A DNA stretch of 64,000 nucleotides from Deltaproteobacteria bacterium (GCA_009668975.1 SBEG01000004.1:124001-188000); one strand, 5' to 3'. Positions 45,003 to 54,757 are shown, counted from the stretch's first letter. Notes: a model not told the origin generated them from the letters alone. Translations and numbers: made by a program.

Positions 45003-48000
45003 TTATTCAAAAACCGTGACATTATACCCGAATAATCCTTCCGCTTCCAGCGACAAATCATCACTGGGCCGAACGGAATAAGTAGAGGGCAGACGCAGTG
45101 TCGCACGGCAGGTATCGGGAATGACCACCTGCAAGCGTGCAGGGCACTCTCCCGGGTGACGACCGATCAGCTCTTTCAGTGCCTGCAGCTGCTCGCTGCT
45201 TGTCCTGGAAGCATTCAAGACAAAATTGACCCGGCGGGAATGGGTTTCTTTCAATATGCCGAGGGGCGAAACGTCGGTTGCCCTGATCTTGCAGCTTTCC
45301 TCTCCGACCTCGAGAATTCCGGTCACCAGCAAGGGGTCATCAGTCTTCAGAAAGGGGGCGCATTTTCCATAAACATCGGGAAAGACCATCAGCTCAACAG
45401 AGCCCAGCTGGTCTTCAATCAAGGCAAAGGCCATCCGGTCGCCCTTTTTGGTGATTTTTTCCGAAAGGGACGAGACGATACCGCAGAGCCGCACTTCCGT
45501 CTTGTCGCTTCGCTCCGAGATGGTGGCCGTGGTGGCAGTGGAAAACCTCCGGACATCATCGCCATAGCGGTCAAGAGGGTGGCCGGTAATATAGAAGCCA
45601 AGAGCCTCTTTCTCGAAGGAAAGCAACTCTTTCTCCCGCCATTCGGGTATCTCCGGCAGGGCGCCGACACCGTTTCCGTTGGTGAAAACGACCTCGGCTT
45701 CGCCGAAAAGGGATGCCTGGCTGCTGGCCCGTTCCTTCTGGAGCTTCTGCCCCACTTCCATGGCGCCTTCCAGAGCCGCAACCAGTTGAGCACGCTTGGC
45801 CCCGGTGGAGTCGAAGGCTCCGCACTTGATGAGTGATTCGACGACCCTCCGGTTCACCCGTCGCAGGTCAACCCGGCTGCAGAACTCAAACAGGTCCTTG
45901 AAAGCACCCTCGCTCCGCGCTTCGAGAATCGCCTCGACAGCACCGGTTCCGACATTTTTTACCGCACCTAAACCGAACCTGATGGAGGTCTCCCGGACCG
46001 TAAAGGAAAGCTCGGAAGCATTTATATCGGGCGGCAGCACCTGAATGCCCATCTCGCGGCACTCGGAGATATTTTTCGTCACCTTGTCGGAAGAGTCCAT
46101 GTCCTCGGTCAGGAGGGCGGCCATGAACTCAACGGGATAATGGGCCTTCAGGTAGGCGGTATGATAGGCGATCAGCGCGTAGGCGGCGGAATGGGATTTG
46201 TTGAAGCCGTATTCGGCGAACTTCGCCATCAGATCGAAGATCGCCTCGGCTTTTTTCGGATCGATCGAGCCCTCTTTCGCTCCGGCCAGGAAGATATCCC
46301 GCTGTTTCGCCATCTCGGCCGGGTCCTTTTTGCCCATCGCCCGGCGCAGCAGGTCGGCGCCACCCAGGGAGTAGCCGGCCAGGGTCCGGGCGATCTGCAT
46401 GACCTGCTCCTGGTAGACAATAACCCCGTAGGTGTCCTTCAGGATCGGCTGCAGCTGCGGCAGGTCATAAACAACCGCTTTCCGGCCATGCTTGCGGTCG
46501 ATAAAATCGTCGACCATGCCGGAGCCGAGCGGACCGGGACGGTAAAGGGCGCAGACTGCGATGATGTCCTCGAAGCAGGACGGCTTCAGCTTGACCAGGA
46601 GCTCCTTCATGCCGGTTGATTCCAGCTGGAACACACCGGTGGTGGCGCCTGACTGCAGAAGCTGATAGGTAACCTGGTCGTCGTCCTGAAGCTCGCTGAT
46701 CTCGAATTCGGGATTCTTCCCGGCCCGGATGATTTTGACCGCGTTGTCGATTACCGTAAGGTTTTTCAGCCCAAGGAAGTCGAATTTCACCAGGCCGATT
46801 TTCTCCACGTATTTCATGGAGTATTGGGTGGTGATGGAGTTGCTCTTCTGGTCCATGTAGACCGGGCAGAACTCTTCCAGGGTATCGGGAGCCACCACAA
46901 CCCCCGCGGCATGGGTGGAGGCATGGCGTGTTAGACCTTCGAGACAGAGGGCGGTGTCGAGAAGATTCTTGATCCTCGGGTCGGCAGCCGACATCTCCAC
47001 CAGCTTCGGCTCCTTCTTCAGGGCATCGGCCAATTGGATATTGAGGATATTCGGCACCAGTTTGGCGATCTTGTCCACTTCGCCGTAGGAGTAATTGAGC
47101 GCCCGGCCAACGTCGCGGATCGCGCCTTTTGCCGCCATGGTACCAAAGGTGATAATCTGGCAGACCTTGTCCCGGCCGTACTTTTCAGTGACGTACTGAA
47201 TCACCTCTTCCCTGCGGTTCTGACAGAAGTCCACGTCGATATCAGGCATGGAGATACGTTCCGGGTTCAGGAAACGCTCGAAGAGGAGATTGTAGGGAAT
47301 CGGGTCCAGGTCGGTGATGCGCAGGGCATAGGCAACCAGGGAGCCGGCAGCCGAACCCCTCCCCGGACCGACCGGAATCCCCTGCTCTTTGGCCCAGTTG
47401 ATAAAGTCGGCAACAATGAGGAAATAGCCGGGAAAGCCCATCTTGATGATACACTCGAGCTCGATCTCCAGACGCTTCCAGTAGCCCTGTTCATCTTCAT
47501 CGCTGAACTGGGGCCTGTTGCGGCGAATCTTGGTCAAGCGGGAGCGCAGTCCCTCTTCCGATTGCCGGGTAAGCTCTTCCTCGAGCGTCTTACCGTCCGG
47601 GGACTCATAGCGGGGAAAATGGTAGGTCTTGAAATCGAATTTCAGGTCGCACTGCTCGGCAATTTGAAGAGTGTTGGCAAGAGCTTCCGGATGCTCGGGG
47701 AAAGCTGCCGCCATCTCGCCGGGAGACTTGAAGTAGAACTCGTCGGCGGAGAAACTCATCCGGTTCGGGTCTTCCATGGTCTTGCCGGTCTGGATGCAGA
47801 GAAGCACCTCATGGGGTTTGGCATCCGACCTGTTCAGATAGTGGCAGTCGTTTGTCGCCACCAGGGGCAGGCCCAGCTCCCGGGAAATCTGAACCAGTCC
47901 GCGGTTTGCCTTGACCTGTTCCTGCAGGGTATTCTCCTGCAGCTCGAGATAGTAGCGACCGGGAAACATTTCCGCATAGTCGGCGGCGACGGTCCGGGCA

Positions 48001-48470
48001 TCGTCCATGCGGTCGCCCTGACAAAGCCAGGCAACCTCGCCCTTCAGGCAGGCGGAAAGGGCAATCAGACCGGCTGAATATTCGCGGAGCACTTCTTTAT
48101 CGATGCGGGGACGGTAGTAGAATCCTTCCTTGAAACCGATGGAAACAAGACGGCTCAGGTTCCGGTAGCCCTCAAGATTCTGACAGAGAAGGATCAGGTG
48201 ATGGGCAGCATCACCGATGCTCTTCGAGTCCTTGACAAAGCGTGATCCGGGCGCAAGATAGACCTCGCAGCCGATCAGGGGCTTGATGCCGGCCGACTGG
48301 CATTTCAGGTAGAATTCGATGGCACCGAACATATTGCCGTGATCGGTCAGGGCAACGGCGGGCATGCCGAATTCAACAGCTTTCTTTACCAAGTCCCCGA
48401 TACGGATTGCCCCGTCCAGGAGCGAGTACTGGGTATGAACATGTAAATGGACGAAGTTAGAAGGTTCCAT
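45003..48470 (-). CDS. dnaE: DNA polymerase III alpha subunit
   Basis: 1155 residues. PHP domain ([14 protein letters not shown]), polymerase core with catalytic Asp residues in [12 protein letters not shown] and [14 protein letters not shown], fingers/tandem HhH region, and an OB domain near residue 990 ([20 protein letters not shown]). ATG 48470 puts [12 protein letters not shown] at the start, which matches the family; the frame extends upstream without support. It is the replicative polymerase of the cell. Confidence 0.97.
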   Translation of the reverse strand: MEPSNFVHLHVHTQYSLLDGAIRIGDLVKKAVEFGMPAVALTDHGNMFGAIEFYLKCQSAGIKPLIGCEVYLAPGSRFVKDSKSIGDAAHHLILLCQNLEGYRNLSRLVSIGFKEGFYYRPRIDKEVLREYSAGLIALSACLKGEVAWLCQGDRMDDARTVAADYAEMFPGRYYLELQENTLQEQVKANRGLVQISRELGLPLVATNDCHYLNRSDAKPHEVLLCIQTGKTMEDPNRMSFSADEFYFKSPGEMAAAFPEHPEALANTLQIAEQCDLKFDFKTYHFPRYESPDGKTLEEELTRQSEEGLRSRLTKIRRNRPQFSDEDEQGYWKRLEIELECIIKMGFPGYFLIVADFINWAKEQGIPVGPGRGSAAGSLVAYALRITDLDPIPYNLLFERFLNPERISMPDIDVDFCQNRREEVIQYVTEKYGRDKVCQIITFGTMAAKGAIRDVGRALNYSYGEVDKIAKLVPNILNIQLADALKKEPKLVEMSAADPRIKNLLDTALCLEGLTRHASTHAAGVVVAPDTLEEFCPVYMDQKSNSITTQYSMKYVEKIGLVKFDFLGLKNLTVIDNAVKIIRAGKNPEFEISELQDDDQVTYQLLQSGATTGVFQLESTGMKELLVKLKPSCFEDIIAVCALYRPGPLGSGMVDDFIDRKHGRKAVVYDLPQLQPILKDTYGVIVYQEQVMQIARTLAGYSLGGADLLRRAMGKKDPAEMAKQRDIFLAGAKEGSIDPKKAEAIFDLMAKFAEYGFNKSHSAAYALIAYHTAYLKAHYPVEFMAALLTEDMDSSDKVTKNISECREMGIQVLPPDINASELSFTVRETSIRFGLGAVKNVGTGAVEAILEARSEGAFKDLFEFCSRVDLRRVNRRVVESLIKCGAFDSTGAKRAQLVAALEGAMEVGQKLQKERASSQASLFGEAEVVFTNGNGVGALPEIPEWREKELLSFEKEALGFYITGHPLDRYGDDVRRFSTATTATISERSDKTEVRLCGIVSSLSEKITKKGDRMAFALIEDQLGSVELMVFPDVYGKCAPFLKTDDPLLVTGILEVGEESCKIRATDVSPLGILKETHSRRVNFVLNASRTSSEQLQALKELIGRHPGECPARLQVVIPDTCRATLRLPSTYSVRPSDDLSLEAEGLFGYNVTVFE

Positions 48471-48897
48471 ATTTCCCGCAGAAACAATGACGGGAGCCGC
48501 GTTGCTGAACGACTCCCTGACAGAAAAGACTTGATGTAAAGGGCAACTACGTGGAACGTCCCCTTTTGGAACTCGTACACGCACCTGCGACATGCCGAGC
48601 AGAATCGGCTGCTTGCGCGACTGTTTGGCGTGAAAAAGTATGTCACGACTGATACATGACTGTCAAGAAAATGGGAAGCGAGGCACGAGTGCAACTTCTT
48701 AGGGACTCGGAAATTTCAAAATACCGTTTATCTTAGGAGCGAAGCAAACGTTTCATCTGCTTCGCCCGCTAGTGGCGTCAGGTCAAAGAAGGGCGCTGAA
48801 ATGGGAGATCGGCAATGTCCGAGTCCCTTACCGAGGATCCCGAAAAAGGTAGCTGGAGCGATTGTACGGGCTTTTCAGACATTTTTGCCTCCCGTTC

Positions 48898-48925
48898 TTG
48901 ACATGCCTGACAGGGGGCGTATAAT
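48898..48925 (+). promoter_or_regulatory. Near-consensus sigma-70 promoter without a gene behind it
   Basis: TTGACA, 16 bases, then TATAAT. Both hexamers are perfect. No coding gene follows on the plus strand before the terminator at 49312-49355. Confidence 0.65.
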
Positions 48926-49311
48926 AAAAATACACAATAAAGGTCTTTGAAAATTGCTCTGAAATGTACGTATGGCACGGCGAAGACACTGACTTCTAAT
49001 AAAAAAGTCGCGGTCAGGGCCAGAGACAGTGAGTAGGCTCTCCATGAGAGAAACCTGAAGTCTTTTCCTGACATATGCTAGCACGCCGGTCGGTCCCTCA
49101 AGCACACCTACGGCATTTACGGAGCAATCGTCCTTGGCGTTACAAGAATCACGGTGAAGTCGTTTTTCTCATCCGCAAGGCGCGTAACACCGCTTGAAAA
49201 AGGAACGTAAGAGTGCCGGCATGGTTTTCAAGATCCTAAAGATCCCGAGAATCGCCAGCGGTCTGACGAATACCGACGGATAAGAAGAAAGGATTAGTGT
49301 AACGCCATCGT

Positions 49312-49355
49312 AAAACAAAGGGCCGGGAGAATCTCTTCTCCCGGCCCTTTGTTTT
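49312..49355. terminator. Perfect 20 bp bidirectional terminator
   Basis: A 20 bp arm beginning AAAACAAAGGGCC pairs perfectly with its mirror ending CCTTTGTTTT around TCTC. It can end the minus-strand DUF4124 gene (stop at 49382) and any rightward transcript from 48898. Confidence 0.88.
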
Positions 49356-49381
49356 ATCCTGGTCAGTAGAAAGTCAGCTCC

Positions 49382-49909
49382 TCAACGAAATTCGCCGGGA
49401 ACACCCACCTGCGAAGCCTGTTCGTTCAGTGTTTTCAGCTTTTTCTCAAGTTCGCCGCGGTGGAACTCCAGATTTCTGATTGTACTCTGAATACTCAGGT
49501 AGTCCGAACGGGACATTTTGGAGGTATCGCCCAACCGGCTATTCAACTCGGAAATCTGGTCGTCAGTCGCGCCCATCTGGGCTCGCAAGGTCTCGAAATC
49601 CGCTTTCCAGATCTTACCGGTTTTGTTTCCAAACGTTGCTTCTTTTTTTTCACTACTTCCGGCAGTCGCTTTCGTGCCGGCAGGAGCAGGTGGCACAGAC
49701 TCAGCGGTGCTATCCGTTCCTCCGGAGACGGCCGGGGTCACATCACCACGAACACGGACTTTTTTCAGGTACTTTTTTGGTACCTGCGAAATATCCTCGG
49801 TAAAATTGGTCGTTCCGCTGCTGTCCACCCAAGTGTACGTTTCCGCACCCACCGTGCCAGCAAACATTCCCAGCAGCAGTAAAATACCCACAGAAATTTT
49901 TTGCATCAT
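49382..49909 (-). CDS. Secreted DUF4124 protein, paralogue B
   Basis: 175 residues. Signal peptide (ISVGILLLLGMFAGTVGA), DUF4124 domain YTWVDSSGTTNFTEDISQVPKKYL, a Thr/Ala/Pro-rich linker, and a coiled-coil C-terminal half (LEFHRGELEKKLKTLNEQA) ending GVPGEFR. Same layout as the gene at 40766. GGAGGAATTCC precedes the ATG. Likely periplasmic; function unknown. Confidence 0.86.
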   Translation of the reverse strand: MMQKISVGILLLLGMFAGTVGAETYTWVDSSGTTNFTEDISQVPKKYLKKVRVRGDVTPAVSGGTDSTAESVPPAPAGTKATAGSSEKKEATFGNKTGKIWKADFETLRAQMGATDDQISELNSRLGDTSKMSRSDYLSIQSTIRNLEFHRGELEKKLKTLNEQASQVGVPGEFR

Positions 49910-49959
49910 CGGAATTCCTCCCTACGCGTAATGGTCCGGGTGAAAGCCAAGGAAAGCAT

Positions 49960-50304
49960 TTACCCCGGCGGCCAGTGAAAACTCCTCCCCCCCAGCAAAT
50001 GGAAGTGGAGATGAAAAACCGACTGTCCCGCACCGGCATTATTGTTGTTTACTATTCTGAAACCATGCTCGGCAACGCCCAACTCACGAGCCAGCTTTGC
50101 CGCCACCTGGAAGACCTGGCCCACAAGAACGGAATCGTCGGGACTCAGGTCAAGGGTATTCACCGTATGTTTTTTCGGGATAAGCAACAGGTGGACGGGG
50201 GCCACCGGAGCAATATCTTCGATGACAATCAATTGCTCGTCCTCGTAGGCCTTTTTCACCGGAATCTCTCCGGATATCATCCTGCAGAACAGGCAGTTTT
50301 CCAT
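49960..50304 (-). CDS. hinT: HIT-family nucleotide hydrolase (HinT-like)
   Basis: 114 residues. CLFCRMISGEIP near the start and the catalytic histidine triad in SVFHLHFHLLGG near the end. HinT proteins hydrolyse purine nucleoside phosphoramidates and acyl-adenylates. It lies 30 bases downstream of tlyA and may share its transcript. Confidence 0.93.
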   Translation of the reverse strand: MENCLFCRMISGEIPVKKAYEDEQLIVIEDIAPVAPVHLLLIPKKHTVNTLDLSPDDSVLVGQVFQVAAKLARELGVAEHGFRIVNNNNAGAGQSVFHLHFHLLGGRSFHWPPG

Positions 50305-50334
50305 ATCTTTCCCCTCGCATAGATAAGAACTGTT

Positions 50335-51084
50335 CTAGTTTCTCTTCTTCAGATGGATCAGAAACTCTCTATTCCCTTTCGGACCCAGCAGTGGCGATTC
50401 AAGCACGCCTTTCACATCAAGGCTCAAGGTCTCAACCAGGGCGCAGATCGAATCGATCACCTCACGGTGCTTTCGCTCGTCCCGCACTACACCGCCCTTT
50501 CCCACCTGTCCGCGACCCACCTCAAACTGCGGCTTGATGAGTGCTACAATTTCACCGCCCTCTTTGATCAATCTCAAGGTGTTCGGGAGAACCTTCTCGA
50601 GAGAAATGAAAGAAGCATCGATAACCGCCAGATCGGGAACCTCCGAAAGTGCCGTGGGCTCGAGAAAGCGGATATTCGTCCGCTCAAGGCAGACAACCCG
50701 TTCATCCTGACGAAGTTTCCAGGCCAGTTGGCCATAACCCACGTCAACGGCAAAAACCTTCCGCGCTCCCCGCTGAAGCAGGCAGTCGGTAAAACCTCCG
50801 GTCGATGCACCGACATCCAGAGCACAGAGACCGGTTACATCGAGCGGAAAATCATCAAGGGCCTTCTGCAGCTTGAGTCCGCCGCGACTGACAAAGGGGA
50901 TACCGCTTCCCTTCAGGCGAATCGGGACATTACGCGGCACCAGCTGACCGGCCTTATCGACAGCATGGTCGTCAACCACCACTTCACCTGCAAGAATCAG
51001 CGCACGAGCTCGTTCCCGCGACTCAACCAGCCCTCGCTCCACGAGTAATTTATCCAGCCGTTCTTTTTCCCGGGATGTTTTCAG
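50335..51084 (-). CDS. tlyA: TlyA-type rRNA 2'-O-methyltransferase/haemolysin-family protein, probable CTG start
   Basis: About 249 residues. An S4 RNA-binding domain opens with KERLDKLLVERGLVESRERA, then a Rossmann-like methyltransferase with DVGASTGGFTDCLL, AVDVGYGQLAWKLR and LIKPQFEVGRG. Starting at GTG 51042 would cut the first S4 helix (KERLDKLL). Extending in frame gives CTG at 51084, with AGCGGGGGAT about seven bases upstream and a stop just before, and no ATG/GTG/TTG in between, so a rare CTG start is the best fit. By family it 2'-O-methylates 16S and 23S rRNA. Confidence 0.88.
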   Translation of the reverse strand: MKTSREKERLDKLLVERGLVESRERARALILAGEVVVDDHAVDKAGQLVPRNVPIRLKGSGIPFVSRGGLKLQKALDDFPLDVTGLCALDVGASTGGFTDCLLQRGARKVFAVDVGYGQLAWKLRQDERVVCLERTNIRFLEPTALSEVPDLAVIDASFISLEKVLPNTLRLIKEGGEIVALIKPQFEVGRGQVGKGGVVRDERKHREVIDSICALVETLSLDVKGVLESPLLGPKGNREFLIHLKKRN

Positions 51085-51212
51085 TGCTGTATCCCCCGCT
51101 TATATTCTACAACCAGATCGTACGAGAGAAATACCCAGGAGCCTGTCTGGCTCAGGAATTCGAAGCGAAATTCGGCTGGTCGAAGACAGAGTTTGTCGAT
51201 TTTGCAGGTTAG
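51075..51212 (+). CDS. Small ORF or gene remnant, unknown
   Basis: 45 residues, MFSVLYPPLIFYNQIVREKY at the start and SKTEFVDFAG at the end. The composition looks protein-like but the 5' end overlaps the tlyA start by ~10 bases and no good RBS is seen. It may be the 3' end of a decayed gene. I do not recognise it. Confidence 0.3.
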   Translation: MFSVLYPPLIFYNQIVREKYPGACLAQEFEAKFGWSKTEFVDFAG

Positions 51213-51506
51213 TAGTTGTGTTATTAAACGAAAAAGCGTCGGGCCATAGACCGCCGGAATGATTTGCGGCAGAGTTACCCTAAGACCGAAATTCTCTTGA
51301 ATGCCCCCTACCGGACAATACCGGCAAAACAGGGCAATAATACTCGCGAGGCAGAATTAAATCAATGATATATTGGGCATATTGGCCCATTTTGTCTCGG
51401 CTTTGGTTCCGTGAACCGCCTTATCCCCTGCTCTGTCACTCGTCAAAAAGTCCATAATTTTGTCTTGCAATCAAGAAATTATGATGGTATATATACTCTC
51501 CTCAAT

Positions 51507-51593
51507 GCCGAAGTGGCGGAATTGGTAGACGCGCAAGATTCAGGTTCTTGTGGGGGATTCCTCGTGCTGGTTCGATTCCAGTCTTCGGCACCA
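51507..51593 (+). tRNA. tRNA-Leu (anticodon CAG)
   Basis: 87 nt class II tRNA with long variable arm. Acceptor GCCGAAG pairs with CTTCGGC and is followed by encoded ACCA. The anticodon loop TTCAGGT, closed by CAAGA/TCTTG, gives CAG. The T arm is GTTCGATTC. A TATATA-type -10 lies ~15 bases upstream. Confidence 0.96.
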
Positions 51594-51635
51594 CTTATCA
51601 AATAGTAAGTTGCTTCTTCAGCTTACTTTAATAAA

Positions 51636-51671
51636 AAAAGCCTCCCGTTAGGAATCGCCAGGGAGGCTTTT
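51636..51671 (+). terminator. Terminator of tRNA-Leu
   Basis: AAAAGCCTCCC pairs perfectly with GGGAGGCTTTT, 42 bases after the tRNA. Confidence 0.85.
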
Positions 51672-52173
51672 GCATTTACTGCATATCGTCGAATATCATC
51701 CCCCTTGATTCAGGTACAAACAGACCGACCGGGCTTGTTAAAGCCTCTCAACTCAAGGCAGTATTCCTCAGAAATTTCAGAAATTTACTCACCAATTTAT
51801 GAGGCTTCCCTCCTGCTCAATTCCTAGCTGTGCATAACTCAGTTGATAATAGTTTTCAATATAGCAGACACACAGCTAACCCTTCGGAATTCCCAAACAT
51901 TTTACAACAATTTGATTTTACTAGACTTTTTACAATGGCCATGAATTAGGCAATTCGTACTACCCTTTTGAAAAACAATAGATTGCGCAATTCCCAACAG
52001 ACTTCTCCACAAGTTATCAACACGTCTTGTGGAGAACGGTGAATATAATTCAGGCACTCGCAGAGGGCCGCGAAAATGTTCGACAAAGATCCAATAATAA
52101 CGTGAAAAAGCGGGGGCGGTTTCAACAACCATACCCCGCTTGAAGTAATGCTTCCTTATTCACGACTTGTGGA
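51672..52173. other. AT-rich intergenic region with an 11 bp inverted repeat
   Basis: About 500 bases without a supported gene. TTCTCCACAAG (52003-52013) and CTTGTGGAGAA (52026-52036) form a perfect inverted repeat around a spacer that begins TTATCAACA, a near-match to a DnaA box; TGTGCATAA at 51829-51837 is a perfect reverse-strand TTATGCACA box. Whether this is a DnaA-binding cluster or chance is open. Confidence 0.45.
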
Positions 52174-53310
52174 TTATCCATTCAAAACACGGTCCAGGTC
52201 AGCAACCAGATCTTCCGGGTCTTCCAGCCCCACCGATAAACGCACGAGGGTACCGGTAATGCCCCGGGCTTCTCGCTCTTCACGAGGCATCGCGGCATGG
52301 GACATCTTCGCCGGATAGGAAATGATGCTTTCCACACCACCGAGACTAACGGCAAAAGCCGCCAAGGTCAGTTCCTCCAAAAGCTTGCGCGTTAATTCAA
52401 TGGTTGCAACGGTAAAGGACAGTACCGCACCGGGACCCGTCGCCTGTGCCTGTTGGATCGCGAAACCGGGATGGCTGGCTAGACCGGGATAAAAGACGTC
52501 CACAACATTCTTTTGCCGGCACAACCAATCCACCACCGCCCGTGCTCCCCGTTGACTCTCTTCCATGCGCACCTTGAGGGTTTTCAATCCCCTGAGAACC
52601 AACCAGGAATCCTGCGGACCGAGTATCGCCCCGAAAGAATTCTGCAGGAATTGTATGCGCGCCGCAAGTTCGGGGTCATAAACCACGGCAAAACCGCAGA
52701 TCACATCACTGTGGCCGTTCAGAAACTTGGTCCCGCTGTGCAGGACAATATCGCAGCCCAGGTCGAGGGGACGCTGCAGATAGGGCGTCATGAAGGTATT
52801 GTCGACCATGACGAGAATATCGTGCGCCTTGGCAATTTCCGCTGCACCGGCCAGATCGGTTACCTTCAGAAGCGGGTTGGAAGGTGTTTCCAGATAGAGC
52901 CCGCGGGTATTCGGCCTGATTGCTTTTCGTATTTCAGCCAGATCGGTCGTATCGACAAAACTCGCTTCAATCCCAAGCCGCGAGAAGAGAGTCGTGAGAA
53001 CCCGGTAGGTCCCGCCGTACACGTCCTCACAGACAACCAGGTGGTCGCCGGGAGAAAAGAGCAGCAGTACCGAAGAAATTGCCGCCATGCCCGAGGCAAA
53101 GGCGAACCCGCGCGTGCCGTTTTCCAGCTGCGCAATCGTCTCCTCCAATGCCTCTCGGGTCGGGTTGCCGGAACGGGCGTAATCGTACTTGCCAAAATGT
53201 TCCAAGGAATCCTGATGAAACGTGGAAACCTGGTGAATGGGTACGCCCACTGCCCTGGTATGGGGATCGACTTCGTGGCCGTTATGGATAAGTTTCGTTC
53301 CGAATTTCAT
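52174..53310 (-). CDS. metC: Cystathionine beta-lyase (MetC-like), PLP enzyme
   Basis: 378 residues, Cys/Met-metabolism PLP family. YARSGNPTREALE, ASGMAAISSVL, DNTFMTPYLQRPL and the PLP-binding Lys in HSGTKFLNGHSD are visible. It should cleave cystathionine to homocysteine. Family members (gamma-synthase, gamma-lyase) are hard to separate; the pairing with metI under a SAM riboswitch matches the metI-metC operon of Bacillus. ATG 53310 has AAGGG eight bases upstream. Confidence 0.88.
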   Translation of the reverse strand: MKFGTKLIHNGHEVDPHTRAVGVPIHQVSTFHQDSLEHFGKYDYARSGNPTREALEETIAQLENGTRGFAFASGMAAISSVLLLFSPGDHLVVCEDVYGGTYRVLTTLFSRLGIEASFVDTTDLAEIRKAIRPNTRGLYLETPSNPLLKVTDLAGAAEIAKAHDILVMVDNTFMTPYLQRPLDLGCDIVLHSGTKFLNGHSDVICGFAVVYDPELAARIQFLQNSFGAILGPQDSWLVLRGLKTLKVRMEESQRGARAVVDWLCRQKNVVDVFYPGLASHPGFAIQQAQATGPGAVLSFTVATIELTRKLLEELTLAAFAVSLGGVESIISYPAKMSHAAMPREEREARGITGTLVRLSVGLEDPEDLVADLDRVLNG

Positions 53311-53333
53311 GATCATTTCCCTTCTCCATATAT

Positions 53334-53451
53334 CAATTCCAAATCAAGGATGATCTCAAGGCGGCGAGGAATGAGGCTGCGAGGCGTGCTGAAGAGTACG
53401 TTGAGCAGCCGACGACGAGCCAATGCAGAGAAGGTCTTGATCTGGCATTGG
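53334..53451. repeat. 118 bp inverted-repeat-bounded repeat, copy 2
   Basis: Second copy of the element at 1015-1133, with matching length and most internal sequence (for example AAGGCGGCGAGGA, CTGAAGAGTACGTTG). End pairing is slightly decayed: AATTCCAAATCAAGG against TCTTGATCTGGCATTGG. It occupies nearly the whole gap between metI and metC, ending three bases before the metI stop codon. Confidence 0.8.
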
Positions 53452-53453
53452 AA

Positions 53454-54590
53454 TTACTCCTCAAACGCCTGCGCGAGGTCGTTGATCAGGTCATCAACAT
53501 CTTCAATTCCCACCGAAAGACGCAGCAGCACATTGTTGATGCCGAGCCTGGCCCTGATCTCCGGGAGGATATCGGCATGGGTCTGCACCTCCGGAAAGGT
53601 GATCAGTGTTTCCACCCCGCCAAGGCTTTCGGCAAAGGAGATGAGCTCCGTCTTGAGGAGCAGTCTTTCAACAAGCGAGGGGTCGACAACCTCAAAAGAG
53701 ACCATGGCGCCGAAGCCCCGGGCAGTTTCGCGCAGCAACTGGTGGCCCGGATGATCAGGTAGCCCGGGATAGTGAACTTTTCTTACTTTCGGGTGCGCCT
53801 GGAGCCATTCGGCAATTTTTTGTGCATTTTCCTGCTGCCGATCAAGTCGCACCCCAAGCGTCTTCATGCCCCGGATCACCAGCCACGAGTCTTGCGGTCC
53901 CAGCACCGCGCCGACGGAATTCTGGAGAAAGTAGACTTTCTCAGCCAGAGCCGGGTCTTTAACCACCACCAGTCCGGCCACCGTATCATTGTGCCCGGCC
54001 AGGTACTTGGTCGCACTATAAATCGCGATGTCGGCGCCGAGACCCAAAGGCCGCTGCAGATAGGGAGTGAGAAAGGTATTGTCCACAATACAGAGCAGGT
54101 CCCTTGCTGCGCAGAGCGCGGAGAGTGCTTTCACATCGGCCGCCTTGAGCAGCGGATTGGTCAGCGACTCGACAAAGAGCCCTTTTGTTTCCGGCCGGAT
54201 CGCCTTCTCCACCTCGGAGAGGACACTGGTATCCACGTAGGTGAAGGACAAATCGTAGTGCGAGAATATCTGCTCAAAGAGCCGGTAGGTTCCACCGTAC
54301 AGATCCTCCGTCACGATCAGATGATCCCCCTTGCGGAAAAGCAGGAGGAGATTGGCAATGGCCGCCATACCCGAAGAATAGGCAAACCCGGAAACCCCAC
54401 CATCCAGTGCGGCAATCCCATCCTCCAGCACCTTGCGGGTCGGATTTCCGGACCGGGTATAGTCATATCCGGTACTCTGCCCGAGACCGGGATGTTTGAA
54501 GGTTGCTGTCTGATACACCGGCACGGTCACCGCACCGGTCCTGCCGTCCCAATTGAGCCCCACCTGAACTGCTTGCGTTGAAAGTTTCAT
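53454..54590 (-). CDS. metI: Cystathionine gamma-synthase (MetI-like), PLP enzyme
   Basis: 378 residues, same fold family as the neighbour. YDYTRSGNPTRKVLE, SSGMAAIANLL, DNTFLTPYLQRPL and the PLP Lys in YSATKYLAGHND are visible. It joins cysteine to an activated homoserine (acetyl- or succinyl-), making cystathionine or directly homocysteine. CAGGAGG precedes the ATG. It directly follows a SAM-I riboswitch and terminator, so it is repressed when SAM is plentiful. Confidence 0.9.
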   Translation of the reverse strand: MKLSTQAVQVGLNWDGRTGAVTVPVYQTATFKHPGLGQSTGYDYTRSGNPTRKVLEDGIAALDGGVSGFAYSSGMAAIANLLLLFRKGDHLIVTEDLYGGTYRLFEQIFSHYDLSFTYVDTSVLSEVEKAIRPETKGLFVESLTNPLLKAADVKALSALCAARDLLCIVDNTFLTPYLQRPLGLGADIAIYSATKYLAGHNDTVAGLVVVKDPALAEKVYFLQNSVGAVLGPQDSWLVIRGMKTLGVRLDRQQENAQKIAEWLQAHPKVRKVHYPGLPDHPGHQLLRETARGFGAMVSFEVVDPSLVERLLLKTELISFAESLGGVETLITFPEVQTHADILPEIRARLGINNVLLRLSVGIEDVDDLINDLAQAFEE

Positions 54591-54606
54591 TACCTACCTC
54601 CTGAAA

Positions 54607-54646
54607 TAAAAAAATCCCCTTCCGGGGGGTTACGGAAGGGGATTTC
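54607..54646 (-). terminator. SAM-riboswitch expression platform terminator
   Basis: ATCCCCTTCCG pairs with CGGAAGGGGAT and is followed on the minus strand by seven T residues, just before metI. Confidence 0.9.
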
Positions 54647-54656
54647 TGTTCCCGTT

Positions 54657-54757
54657 CCTATCTCCCGAAACCTCTCGATTTCGCTGGATTTGGCACCTTC
54701 CCGTTTCCAGGGGTTGCCGGGCATCGCAGGGCCAGTCCCTCCGCCGCTCTTGATAGA
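54657..54757 (-). promoter_or_regulatory. SAM-I (S-box) riboswitch
   Basis: The minus strand carries the S-box core: CTATCAAGAG, GGAGGGACTGGCCC, CCCGGCAACC, AGGTGCCAA and the closing GAGATAG that pairs with CTATC as P1. SAM binding stabilises P1 and allows the downstream terminator, shutting off metI-metC. Confidence 0.96.

Larger units (their letters stand above)
48471..49381. other. Intergenic region between dnaE and the second DUF4124 gene
   Basis: About 900 bases without a supported gene. It has an 11 bp inverted repeat, AGGGACTCGGA at 48701-48711 with TCCGAGTCCCT at 48818-48828, with a nested hairpin GCGAAGCA/TGCTTCGC near 48740-48767, then a near-consensus sigma-70 promoter at 48898 pointing rightward and a perfect terminator at 49312. 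A non-coding transcript or the remnant of an inserted element are both possible. Confidence 0.6.

Noticed and set aside
48778..49074. 98-codon minus-strand frame between dnaE and the DUF4124 gene
   Set aside because: It spans the rightward promoter and has no domain or RBS.
51411..51605. Frame covering tRNA-Leu
   Set aside because: It is the tRNA gene read as protein.
51672..52173. Chromosome replication origin
   Set aside because: Only one perfect and one near DnaA box, and no dnaA/dnaN/gidA-type neighbours.
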